DNA of 64,000 nt. Origin: Brevibacterium spongiae. Lineage in GTDB: Bacteria > Actinomycetota > Actinomycetes > Actinomycetales > Brevibacteriaceae. Location of the stretch: the NCBI RefSeq assembly GCF_026168515.1, contig NZ_CP093443.1, positions 2,108,001 to 2,172,000 on the forward strand. The letters are read 5' to 3'. The notes under the pieces were generated by a model that did no database searches, was not told the DNA's origin, and saw nothing but the letters and a program-made list of their open reading frames with translations. Both the position numbers and the translations under genes were made by a program. Of this stretch, positions 16,091 to 24,537 are shown one piece after another. Position 1 is the stretch's first letter, and the number at the start of each line of letters is the position of its first letter.

Positions 16091-18123
16091 AGCTGTCTCT
16101 TGACCCGAAGGCCATCAACGACGTGCTCGACGGGCAGTGGGCCGAGGCCCGCCGCCGCGGTCGCACCCTGGCAGAGGATCAGACGACCCACGATGATCCG
16201 GCCGACGATCTCGAGACCGCACGGTCGAAGACGCTCGAGGGTGTCGCCAAGATGGCCGAGACCGGGCTGCCGATGACGGGACTGCCCCCGGAGATGGGCG
16301 GAAAGAACGAGCACGCCACCAATGTCGCCGGTTTCGAGGAGACGGTCACGGCAAACCCCAGCCTGCAGATCAAGGCCGGTGTCCAGTTCGGACTCTTCGG
16401 CGGAGCGATCCTCCACCTCGGTGATGCCCAACAGCATGAGAAGTGGCTCCTCGATGCGCAGGCCGGCAAGCTGCTGGGTTCCTTCGCGATGACCGAGATC
16501 GGCCACGGCTCCGATGTCGCCAATGTCGCCACGACCGCCACCTACGATGCTGCGACCGAAGAGTTCGTCGTCCACACTCCGTTCCGGGCCGCGACGAAGG
16601 AATTCATCGGCAATGCCGCCCGTGACGCGCGTGCCGCAGTCGTCTTCGCTCAGCTCGTCACGCAGGGCGTCAATCACGGAGTGCACGCCTTCTTCGTCCC
16701 CGTCCGCGACGACGCCGGGCAGCCGCTGCCGGGCATCTCAATCGAGGACGACGGCTACAAGGGCGGACTCAAGGGAGTCGACAACGGCCGCATCGTCTTC
16801 GACTCGGTGCGGATCCCACGGAAGAACCTGCTCAACCGCTACGGCGATGTGACTGCCGAGGGTGTCTACTCCTCCCCCATCGAGTCGCCGGGACGTCGCT
16901 TCTTCACAATGCTCGGCACCCTCGTCCAGGGCCGTGTGTCCCTCGACGGTGCTTCGATCGTCGCATCCAAGATCGCGCTCGACATCGCTGTGCGCTACGG
17001 CCTCGAACGCAAGCAGTTCACCGCCGGCGATGACTTCGTCGAGACGACGCTGCTGGACTACGGACAGCACCAGCGTCGGCTGATGCCGGCCCTGGCCGCC
17101 GTCTACGCTTCGTCGTTCGCCCATGAGAAGCTGCTCACCTCGTTCGAAGAGGTCTTCTCCGGAGCCGATGACTCCGAGGAGAACCGTGCTCTGCTCGAGA
17201 CCCGGGCCGCCGCGTTCAAGGCGGACTCGACATGGATGGCCCTCGACGTCATCCAGGAATCGCGCGAGGCCTGCGGCGGTGCCGGCTTCATGGCCGAGAA
17301 CCGCCTCGTGGGGCTGCGTGCCGACCTCGACGTCTACGTCACCTTCGAAGGCGATAACACTGTGCTGCTGCAGCTGGTGGCCAAGCGCCTCCTCGGCGAC
17401 TATGCGAAGGAATTCGCGAACCTCGACGTCGGCGGTGCGGCCCGCTTCATCGGCACTCAGGCCGCCGAACACACGCTCTACCGGACGGGACTGGCCAATG
17501 CGGGTCGCGCGATCTCCGATGCGTTCACACCGAACCTCGGGGATAAGCGGATCCGTTCGGGTCGACTGCAGCGCACCCTGCTCGAGACCCGCCTCGAGGT
17601 CATGGTCGCCGGTGTCGCGCAGGCCCTGCGCCCGGCGACGAAGATGCCTGCCGACAAGGCTGCCGCACTGTTCAACGTCCACCAGCACGAGCTCATCGAG
17701 ATGGCGCGCGCCTATGTCGAGCTCGAGAAGTGGAAGGCCCTGGACGAGAAGCTGAAGGAGCAGTCCGATCCCGCTCAGGCGAAGGTCTTCCGCCGTCTGC
17801 GCGACACCTACGGTCTGGGACTCATCGAAAAGCACATGGCCTGGCATCTCATGTACGGTCGGCTGCCGATGTCCCGTGCCCGCCAGATCAACGAGACGAT
17901 GGGCCGCCTGTGCCAGAAGCTCGCAGCCAATGCCCTCGACCTCGTCGAAGCGTTCGGCTACGACGACATCCACCGTCGTGCGACGATCGCCTCCGGGGTG
18001 GAGGCGGAGCGTCAGGCCGAGGCCGCTGACTACTACCGCCGGGCCCGGGCTCGTGAGGACTTCCCCGTCGACGAGAAGCAGCTGCGCAAGGCCGCGAAGA
18101 AGGCCAAGCAGGCCGCGAAGTAG
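16087..18123 (+). CDS. Acyl-CoA dehydrogenase, FadE5-like
   Basis: A 678-residue flavoprotein catalysing alpha-beta dehydrogenation of acyl-CoA. Seen: the FAD/substrate segment AMTEIGHGSDVANVATTA, the central LGTLVQGRVSLDGASIVASK helix, and VTFEGDNTVLLQLVAKRLL near residue 420. It is longer than ordinary acyl-CoA dehydrogenases, with a C-terminal helical extension ending in a Lys/Ala-rich tail (KAAKKAKQAAK). Its place beside FabG4/FadA2/HtdX-type genes matches M. tuberculosis fadE5 (Rv0244c). GAGGAGAAGAACT before the ATG contains a good ribosome site. Coupled to the TetR gene. Confidence 0.92.
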   Translation: MKLSLDPKAINDVLDGQWAEARRRGRTLAEDQTTHDDPADDLETARSKTLEGVAKMAETGLPMTGLPPEMGGKNEHATNVAGFEETVTANPSLQIKAGVQFGLFGGAILHLGDAQQHEKWLLDAQAGKLLGSFAMTEIGHGSDVANVATTATYDAATEEFVVHTPFRAATKEFIGNAARDARAAVVFAQLVTQGVNHGVHAFFVPVRDDAGQPLPGISIEDDGYKGGLKGVDNGRIVFDSVRIPRKNLLNRYGDVTAEGVYSSPIESPGRRFFTMLGTLVQGRVSLDGASIVASKIALDIAVRYGLERKQFTAGDDFVETTLLDYGQHQRRLMPALAAVYASSFAHEKLLTSFEEVFSGADDSEENRALLETRAAAFKADSTWMALDVIQESREACGGAGFMAENRLVGLRADLDVYVTFEGDNTVLLQLVAKRLLGDYAKEFANLDVGGAARFIGTQAAEHTLYRTGLANAGRAISDAFTPNLGDKRIRSGRLQRTLLETRLEVMVAGVAQALRPATKMPADKAAALFNVHQHELIEMARAYVELEKWKALDEKLKEQSDPAQAKVFRRLRDTYGLGLIEKHMAWHLMYGRLPMSRARQINETMGRLCQKLAANALDLVEAFGYDDIHRRATIASGVEAERQAEAADYYRRARAREDFPVDEKQLRKAAKKAKQAAK

Positions 18124-18172
18124 TCACTGACACCGAGTCTCAGCCGGACTGTCCGGGCGGCCGGGTCACTCC

Positions 18173-18256
18173 GGCTCAGCCGGGCAGGCTCAGCCGGGCA
18201 GGCTCAGCCGGGCAGGCTCAGCCGGGCAGGCTCAGCCGGGCAGGCTCAGCCGGGCA
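18173..18256. repeat. Six perfect tandem copies of a 14-bp unit
   Basis: The unit ggctcagccgggca is repeated six times without a mismatch at 18173-18256, between the stop codons of the FadE5-like gene and metX. No CRISPR-type spacers. A candidate variable-number repeat. Confidence 0.97.
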
Positions 18257-18297
18257 GGGTCGGACTGGCCCAGCGGAAGAAGTACAGCAAACGGATA

Positions 18298-18339
18298 CAG
18301 CAGAGCCCCCGCAGCGAACGGTCTGCAGGGGCTCTGCTG
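18298..18339. terminator. Bidirectional hairpin terminator (fadE / metX)
   Basis: A 17-bp stem CAGCAGAGCCCCCGCAG / CTGCAGGGGCTCTGCTG with one mismatch and an 8-nt loop, between convergent genes. Confidence 0.85.
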
Positions 18340-18354
18340 GTGTCTGTGGTCGTG

Positions 18355-19389
18355 TCAGGCTGCGAGGAAGTTCGCGAGTGCCGCTGAGATCTTCTCGGTC
18401 TCGGTGAGGAAGCCGTCGTGGCCGACGGCGGAGCCGATGACCTCGTGGCTGACCTTGCCCGGCAGCGCCTCGGCGAGGATGCTCACCTGTTCGGGCGGGA
18501 ACAGTCGGTCCGAGGACACGGAGATGACGAGGTTGTCCGTGCAGGCGTCGGCCAGTGCTGTCGCAAGGTCACGGGATCGGCCGTGGCGCACATCGTGGTC
18601 GCGCAGGGCGCGGGTGAGCACGAGGTAACTCTGCGGATCGAACCGGGCGGTGAGCTTCTTCGCCTGGTGATCGAGGTAGGAGCTGACTTCGTAGTAGTTC
18701 TCCGACCGCAGGCGGCGGGAGAAGCGCTCGTTGAGATCGGCATCGTTGCGGTAGGTCAGGTGCGCGATCTGCCGGGCCAGGCTCAGACCCTGCTGCGGAA
18801 AGCGTCCGACGGCCGAATAGTCCCCGGAATAGTAGTCGGGATCGAGCTCGATCGCCCGCTCCTGCATCATCGCCCACGCGATCTGGTCGGCTTCGCAGAA
18901 TGCCGGTGCGGCGATGATGGCACATTTGCGCACCTTCCGATTGTCCAGCAGAGCGAACTCGAGTGCCCGTGCACCGCCCATCGAGCCGCCGATGACGGCG
19001 GCCCAGGAGTCGATGCCGAGGATCTGGGCGAGATTGTGTTCCAGCCGGGCCATGTCTCGGATCGAGACCTGGGGGAACCGGGACCCGTAGGCCAGTCCGT
19101 CGTCGTAGATCGACTGGGGACCGGTCGTTCCCGAACACCCGCCGAGCGAATTCGCGCACACCACGAAGTATTCGTCGGTGTCCACGGCCTCGCCGGGACC
19201 GACGACACCCTCCCACCATTCGGTGACGCGGGTGTCGCCGGTCAGGGCATGTTCGATGAGAATCGCATTGGACCGGTCGGCGTTGAGGGAGCCGAAGGTC
19301 TCATAGGCGATCTCGACTGTTCCGAACGTGTGCCCCGAATCCGTGCCGAAGCCCAGGATCCGCTCGACGGAGGTGCTCTGGGTGGTCAT
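18355..19389 (-). CDS. metX: Homoserine O-acetyltransferase
   Basis: A 344-residue alpha/beta hydrolase that acetylates L-homoserine with acetyl-CoA. Seen: early LIEHALTGDTRV, NSLGGCSGTTGP, nucleophile Ser in GGSMGGARALEF, catalytic Asp in SVSSDRLFPPEQ and His in GHDGFL near the C-terminus. The ATG at 19389 begins one base after the metY stop, so the pair is an operon. Acetyl- rather than succinyl-transfer is the actinobacterial norm; the sequence alone does not prove the acyl donor. Confidence 0.94.
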   Translation of the reverse strand: MTTQSTSVERILGFGTDSGHTFGTVEIAYETFGSLNADRSNAILIEHALTGDTRVTEWWEGVVGPGEAVDTDEYFVVCANSLGGCSGTTGPQSIYDDGLAYGSRFPQVSIRDMARLEHNLAQILGIDSWAAVIGGSMGGARALEFALLDNRKVRKCAIIAAPAFCEADQIAWAMMQERAIELDPDYYSGDYSAVGRFPQQGLSLARQIAHLTYRNDADLNERFSRRLRSENYYEVSSYLDHQAKKLTARFDPQSYLVLTRALRDHDVRHGRSRDLATALADACTDNLVISVSSDRLFPPEQVSILAEALPGKVSHEVIGSAVGHDGFLTETEKISAALANFLAA

Positions 19390-19390
19390 C

Positions 19391-20713
19391 TCAGGCCGCG
19401 GTCGCTGCCTTCGCCGCTGCAGCCGCGAAGCCCTTGTCGAGGTCGCCGATGATGTCGTCGATGCCTTCGATGCCCACGGACAGGCGCACGAGTGCGGGGT
19501 TGACTCCGGCCGCCTTCTGAGCGGCTTCGTCGAGCTGCGCGTGCGTCGTCGAGGCGGGGTGGATGACGAGTGAGCGGACGTCGCCGATGTTCGCCACCAG
19601 CGAGTGCAGCTCGAGGGCGTCGACGAAGGCCACGGCCGCGTCGTATCCGCCGGCGATGTCGAAGGCGAGCACCGAACCCACACCATTGGGCAGGTACTTC
19701 TTGGCCAGATGGTTCCATGGGCTCGACTCGAGTCCGGCGTAGGCGACAGAGTCCACCTGGTCATGAGCCTCGAGGTAGTCGGCGACCTTGTTCGCGTTCT
19801 CCACGTGACGTTCGATGCGCAGGCTCAGGGTCTCGATGCCCTGGGCCAGCAGGAATGCGTTCGTCGGGCTGAGCGAAGGCCCGAGGTCGCGCAGACCCTG
19901 GACACGGGCCTTGAGTCCGAAGGACACGTTCGCGCCGAAGGGTCCGTCGGCACCGAGGTCACGAGCATAGACGAGTCCGTTGTAGGAGGCATCGGGTTCG
20001 TTGAAGCCGGGGAACTTCTCCGGCTGTGCGCCATAGTCGAAGTTGCCGCTGTCGACGAGGACGCCGGCGACGGAGTTGCCGTGTCCGCCGAGGTACTTCG
20101 TGGCCGAGTGGAGGACGACGTCGGCGCCGAATTCGATGGGACGCACGAGGTACGGGCTGGCCAGCGTGTTGTCGACGAACAGCGGGACGCCGGCTCCGTG
20201 GGCGATGTCAGCGATCGCTGTGATGTCGAGGATGTCCGAGCGCGGGTTCGACACGACCTCACCGAAGAGGAGCTTGGTGTTGTCCTGGATCGCGTTCTTC
20301 CACGCTTCGTGGTCATCGACATCGACGAAGGTGGTTTCGATGCCGAGCTTGCGCAGGGTGACGTCGAAGAGGTTGACGGTTCCGCCGTAGAGGCTGGAGC
20401 TTGCCACGATGTGGTCGCCGGCTCCGGCGACGTTCGTGATCGCGAGGAAGGCCGCAGACTGGCCCGAGGCGGTGAGGACGGCGTGGACGCCGCCTTCGAG
20501 GTCGGCGATGCGGTTCTCGACGACCTCGTTCGTCGGGTTGGTCAGACGGCTGTAGACGGGGCCGACGTCGGTGAGAGCGAAGCGCGCCGCAGCGTGATCG
20601 ACGTCGTTGAACACGAACGAGGTGGTCTGGTGGATGGGCAGGGCGCGCGATCCGGTGTTCGGATCGGGAACCTGTCCCGCATGGATCTGGCGGGTTTCGA
20701 ATGCCTGGGTCAT
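19391..20713 (-). CDS. metY: O-acetylhomoserine sulfhydrylase
   Basis: A 440-residue PLP enzyme of the Cys/Met metabolism family that makes homocysteine from O-acetylhomoserine and sulfide. The PLP Lys is in SATKYLGGHGNSVAG, the cofactor-phosphate loop in TASGQSAAF, and DNTLASPYL carries the pyridine-nitrogen Asp. The ATG at 20713 follows GAGGAGAGACACC; the in-frame extension upstream has no ribosome site. It heads a metY-metX operon with an unusual repeat array in its promoter region. Confidence 0.94.
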   Translation of the reverse strand: MTQAFETRQIHAGQVPDPNTGSRALPIHQTTSFVFNDVDHAAARFALTDVGPVYSRLTNPTNEVVENRIADLEGGVHAVLTASGQSAAFLAITNVAGAGDHIVASSSLYGGTVNLFDVTLRKLGIETTFVDVDDHEAWKNAIQDNTKLLFGEVVSNPRSDILDITAIADIAHGAGVPLFVDNTLASPYLVRPIEFGADVVLHSATKYLGGHGNSVAGVLVDSGNFDYGAQPEKFPGFNEPDASYNGLVYARDLGADGPFGANVSFGLKARVQGLRDLGPSLSPTNAFLLAQGIETLSLRIERHVENANKVADYLEAHDQVDSVAYAGLESSPWNHLAKKYLPNGVGSVLAFDIAGGYDAAVAFVDALELHSLVANIGDVRSLVIHPASTTHAQLDEAAQKAAGVNPALVRLSVGIEGIDDIIGDLDKGFAAAAAKAATAA

Positions 20714-20776
20714 GGTGTCTCTCCTCTGTGAGTGCGTCGGTGGTGTCGCTGGTTGAGGTCGATGTGATGTGTCTAC

Positions 20777-20916
20777 TGTCATCGACTTCGCCGCCGTCCG
20801 CCCGCCTGTGTGTCATGTTGGTGTCATCGTGTGTCATCTTTCGTCACACCCGGACGTGACGGACCGTCATATGCTCACGCGGCGATCCGTCACCGACGAA
20901 CGTGGCAGATCGTCAC
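20777..20916 (-). promoter_or_regulatory. Phased GTCAY operator-like array upstream of metY
   Basis: On the plus strand TGTCAT occurs at 20777, 20811, 20822 and 20832, then CGTCAC at 20842, CGTCAT at 20865, CGTCAC at 20888 and CGTCAC at 20911. The last four starts are exactly 23 bp apart. The 20842 copy forms CGTCAC-N8-GTGACG, a perfect inverted repeat; TGACGGACCGTCA (20857-20869) is another palindrome. The whole sits in the 279-bp gap between metY and dnaE2. Inference: cooperative binding of a methionine/sulfur regulator. Confidence 0.5.
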
Positions 20917-20992
20917 ACGGCCCGGTCGGTCGCATACTGACGTGCAGTCAGTCGTCTGTCGTCTGTCGGAGGTGCAGAGTCGGCGTGCAGGG

Positions 20993-23900
20993 TCAGCGGA
21001 AGTTGCGCGCCTTCGTCGGCAGCTGCACCTCGAGCGGGATGAGTTTGTGCGCGTAGAGGCTCACGACGTCTCCCCCGCGCTGGATGAGCCCGGTGACGAC
21101 GAGGGCGTTGCGGGAGGTCGCGACCGTGCGGAAGCGCTTCATCAGCCCGGCCGTGGCGACGACATTGAGCATCCCGAATTCGTCCTCGAGGTTGATGAAG
21201 GTGATCCCCGAGGCGGTGGCCGGGCGCTGCCGGTGGGTGACGATCGCGGCCACCGTCATCCGGGTCCCGTCCGCAGCGCGCGCCGCGTCCGCGGTCGAGG
21301 AGTATCCGCGTGCGGTCAGCTGCTCGCGCATCATCTGCGTGGGGTAGCCGTCGACGGTGATCCCGGTGGAGAAGAGCTCGGCCAGGGTGACGTCGAAGGC
21401 GTCCATGGCCGGCAGGGTCGGCGCCGAGTCCACGCTCGCCGTCCCCGGCAGCAGCCCCGGATGGGCTCCGGCGACTCCCCCGGCCAGCCACAGGGCCTGC
21501 CGCCGGTCGAGGTCGAATCCGGCCAGAGCCCCGGCCGTGGCCAGGGATTCCAAGGCCTGTTTGCCGATTCCCGTGCGTTCGGCCAGATCCGCCACCGAGG
21601 TGAAGGCCGCGGATTCGCGTTCGCTCACGATCACCTCGGCGAAGGTGCCGACATGCGCGACCGTGTCCAGTCCCAGACGGATCCCCAGCTCCCCCGCCGA
21701 GGCGGTCGTCGCTTCCCCGTCCCCCACCGAGGCGGTCGTTCCCTCCCCATCCCCCGCCGAGGTGGTTGCACCTTCCCCGCCGTCCCCCGCCGAGGTGGTC
21801 GTTTCCTCGGCTCCGACCCGTTCGAGGTCGGTCGCGGCCTGCGAATAGCGGATGTCGACGGGCAGGATCTTCACCCCGTGCCGGCGGGCATCGGCGATGA
21901 GCGACTGCGGGGAGTAGAAGCCCATCGGCTGGCTGCGCAGCAGTCCCGCGGTGAAGGCCGCGTGGTGGTGGTATTTGAACCAGGCGGACTGATAGACGAG
22001 GTTCGCGAAGCTGATGGCGTGCGATTCGGGGAACCCGTAGTTCGCGAATGCGGCGATGGTCGCGAAGATCGCCTCGGCGGTATCGTCGTCGACTCCGCGC
22101 TCACGGGCACCTGCACGGAACTTCTCTGCCAGTTCGGCCATCCGCTTCTCCGATCGGCGTGAGCCCATGGCCTGTCGCAGACGGTCGGCATCGGCTCCGG
22201 TGAACCCGCCGACGTCGATGGCCATCTGCATCAGCTGCTCTTGGAACAGCGGCACCCCGCAGGTCTTCGACAAGGACTTCTCGAGCAGCGGGTGGAGGTA
22301 TTCGACAGTATCGAGGCCCTGCCTTCTGCGGATGTAGGGGTGGACGGATCCGCCCTGGATCGGTCCCGGCCGGATGAGTGCGACCTGCACGGCCAGGTCG
22401 TAGAACGTCTCGGGTCGCAGGCGGGGCAGGGTCGCCAGCTGAGCGCGGGATTCGACCTGGAAGACTCCGACGGCATCGGCGCGGCAGAGCATCTCGTAGA
22501 CGGCTTCATCCGTGTCGTCGATCTCTGCCCGGTCGATGAGGACACCGGTGTGGCGGTGGACGAGACCGACCATCTCGTGCAGGGCGGTGAGCATGCCGAG
22601 GCCGAGCAGGTCGAACTTCACCAGTTCCATCGCCGCGCAGTCGTCTTTGTCCCACTGCACCACGGTGCGGTGGCCCATTGTGGCCTTCTCGATCGGCACC
22701 ACTTCGCCGATGGCGCGGTCGGCTAGGATCATGCCGCCGGAGTGGATGCCCAAGTGCCGGGGTGAGCCGAGCAGATCCCCGGCGATCCGGAGCACCGGGG
22801 CGGGCACCGGCGAATCGGCGGCATCGGGCAGGCTCGACCACCGGTTGCTCGCCTTCGAGAACGCATCCTGCTGTCCGGGCGCGTAGCCTAGGCTGAAGGC
22901 CGCATCCCGGATCGCCGATTTCGCCCGGTAGGTGATGACATTGGCGACCTGGGCGGCCCGGTCCCGGCCGAAATGGTCGTAGACGTATTGGATGACCTCT
23001 TCGCGGCGGCCCGATTCGATGTCGATGTCGATATCCGGGTACCCCTTGCGGTCCGGGGACAGGAACCGGTCGAAGAGCAGCCCGTGTTTGACCGCATCGA
23101 CGGCGGTGATGCCGAGCACGAAGCAGACTGCGGAGTTCGCCGCCGAGCCCCGCCCCTGGCAGAAGATCCCCATATGACGGCAGAACTCGGTGATGTCGAA
23201 GACGATGAGGAAGTATCCGCAGAAGCCCAGCTGCGCGATCATGTCCATCTCCCGATCCAGCTGCTCCCACGCTCTCGGGTTCTCGGCTCTGGTCCCGTAG
23301 CGGTGCCGGCCGCGTTCGGCGACGAGACCGCGCAGATAGGCCTCCCCATCGCTGTCATCGGGCATCGGCGCCTTCGGCAGATCGGGGCGGGCCGAGGACA
23401 GGACGAAGGAGCATTCCCTCCCGATCCGCACCGCGTTCTCCAAGGCCTCACGCGGGAACCTTGCGGCCATCTCCTCGCCGGTGTGGATGCGGGCGCTCGC
23501 CGTCGCCGGCAGCCATCCGGTCAGCTCGTCGAGGGAGAGCCGAGCACGCACCGAGGCTCTCACCTGCGCGGACTTCCATCCGGCGCGGGTGGCGAAGTGG
23601 ACGGCGTTGCTGGCCACGATCGGCAGATGCGTACGCTTCGCCAGATCGCCGAGGTGGCGCAGCCTCTCGTCATCATCCGGGGTTCCGTCCCGGCTGAGTT
23701 CGACGGCGACTCGGTCGGTGCCGAAGAGCGCGATGAGTTCGCGCAGCGCACCGAGCCCTCCGTCATCATCGCCCAGGGCTCGTCGCAGCGGTCCCTTGCG
23801 GCAGCCGGTGAGGATCATCCAGTCCCCGTCCATCGCCGCCAGCTCTGCGATGTCGAAGACGGGGCGGTTCTTCTCCCCGCGCAGGTTCGCCTCGGTGATG

Positions 23901-24454
23901 GCTTGGGAGAGTTCGTGGTAGCCGTCGACGCTGCGGGCGAGGACGAGCAGGTGTGTGGCATCGGGATCGGTCTGGCCGGGGATCTTCTCAGCCAACCCGA
24001 TGGACAGTTCGGAGCCGAACACGGTGGGAAGTCCCGCCTCGGCGGCGGCATGGGCGAAGCGGACCGCACCGTAGAGACCGTTGTGGTCGGTCAGCGCCAG
24101 AGAGGTCAGTCCGGCTGCGGCACCGGCGGTCACGAGCTCTTCGGGTTCGGACGCCCCGTCGAGGAAGCTGAATTGGGAATGCACATGCAGCTCCGCCCAC
24201 TCCACGGTCGTCCGCAGCAGCGTCGGTCCGTGACCCGGTTCCTGTCCGATTCCGTCGGTCGCGGGGGCCTGATAGCGGCCTGGTCCGTCCGAGCCGCCGG
24301 GTCCGACGGAGACCTGGTAGCGGTCGGGGCGGGAGAACGCCGGCGCGTCGGAGCCGTCGGCATGTTTGTCGACAGCCGGTCTGTCGACCTCGCCTTTGCC
24401 TTCGAGCCGGCGGGCGAGCTTCGACCAGGGTGTGCGCGGGTTCGAGAATCCCAT
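20993..24454 (-). CDS. dnaE2: Error-prone DNA polymerase III alpha subunit
   Basis: A 1153-residue C-family polymerase. The N-terminal PHP domain has ELHVHSQFSFLDGAS and LALTDHNGLYG; the palm has YPDIDIDIE with catalytic Asp residues and GRGSAANSAVCFVLGIT. DnaE2 carries out mutagenic lesion bypass with ImuA' and ImuB. It lies downstream of both on the same strand. Oddities: an N-terminal extension of about 75 residues before the PHP domain, and near residues 880-920 a low-complexity Ser/Ala/Gly/Asp/Thr insert coded by tandem repeats. It lacks the C-terminal beta-clamp and tau segments of DnaE1, as expected. Confidence 0.94.
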   Translation of the reverse strand: MGFSNPRTPWSKLARRLEGKGEVDRPAVDKHADGSDAPAFSRPDRYQVSVGPGGSDGPGRYQAPATDGIGQEPGHGPTLLRTTVEWAELHVHSQFSFLDGASEPEELVTAGAAAGLTSLALTDHNGLYGAVRFAHAAAEAGLPTVFGSELSIGLAEKIPGQTDPDATHLLVLARSVDGYHELSQAITEANLRGEKNRPVFDIAELAAMDGDWMILTGCRKGPLRRALGDDDGGLGALRELIALFGTDRVAVELSRDGTPDDDERLRHLGDLAKRTHLPIVASNAVHFATRAGWKSAQVRASVRARLSLDELTGWLPATASARIHTGEEMAARFPREALENAVRIGRECSFVLSSARPDLPKAPMPDDSDGEAYLRGLVAERGRHRYGTRAENPRAWEQLDREMDMIAQLGFCGYFLIVFDITEFCRHMGIFCQGRGSAANSAVCFVLGITAVDAVKHGLLFDRFLSPDRKGYPDIDIDIESGRREEVIQYVYDHFGRDRAAQVANVITYRAKSAIRDAAFSLGYAPGQQDAFSKASNRWSSLPDAADSPVPAPVLRIAGDLLGSPRHLGIHSGGMILADRAIGEVVPIEKATMGHRTVVQWDKDDCAAMELVKFDLLGLGMLTALHEMVGLVHRHTGVLIDRAEIDDTDEAVYEMLCRADAVGVFQVESRAQLATLPRLRPETFYDLAVQVALIRPGPIQGGSVHPYIRRRQGLDTVEYLHPLLEKSLSKTCGVPLFQEQLMQMAIDVGGFTGADADRLRQAMGSRRSEKRMAELAEKFRAGARERGVDDDTAEAIFATIAAFANYGFPESHAISFANLVYQSAWFKYHHHAAFTAGLLRSQPMGFYSPQSLIADARRHGVKILPVDIRYSQAATDLERVGAEETTTSAGDGGEGATTSAGDGEGTTASVGDGEATTASAGELGIRLGLDTVAHVGTFAEVIVSERESAAFTSVADLAERTGIGKQALESLATAGALAGFDLDRRQALWLAGGVAGAHPGLLPGTASVDSAPTLPAMDAFDVTLAELFSTGITVDGYPTQMMREQLTARGYSSTADAARAADGTRMTVAAIVTHRQRPATASGITFINLEDEFGMLNVVATAGLMKRFRTVATSRNALVVTGLIQRGGDVVSLYAHKLIPLEVQLPTKARNFR
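21691..21810 (-). repeat. 30-33 bp tandem repeats inside dnaE2
   Basis: Units starting cccccRccgaggYggt begin at 21691, 21721, 21751 and 21784 (30, 30, 33 bp, then a partial). On the coding strand each gives about ten residues rich in Thr, Ser, Ala, Gly, Asp. The frame is kept. Confidence 0.85.
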
Positions 24455-24537
24455 CAGGTTCTCCTCCTCTCAGGTGCGGTCGGTGGTCAGCTGCGGTCAG
24501 TGGTCAGCGGTAGCCGGTGGGCAGCAGTGATCAATGG
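24455..24537. repeat. Degenerate ggtcagYggt repeats between imuB and dnaE2
   Basis: The 83-bp gap has several copies of gtggtcagc/cggtcagtggtcagc reaching up to the imuB stop. No promoter or SOS box is visible here, so dnaE2 is probably transcribed from the imuA' promoter. Confidence 0.45.

Noticed and set aside
18173..18256. Possible CRISPR array
   Set aside because: The 14-bp units are directly adjacent with no spacers, and no cas genes are present. It is a simple tandem repeat.
20714..20992. SAM riboswitch (SAM-I/II/IV) upstream of metY
   Set aside because: I read the region on the coding strand and could not find the conserved cores or a terminator-type expression platform; instead there are repeated GTCAY boxes.
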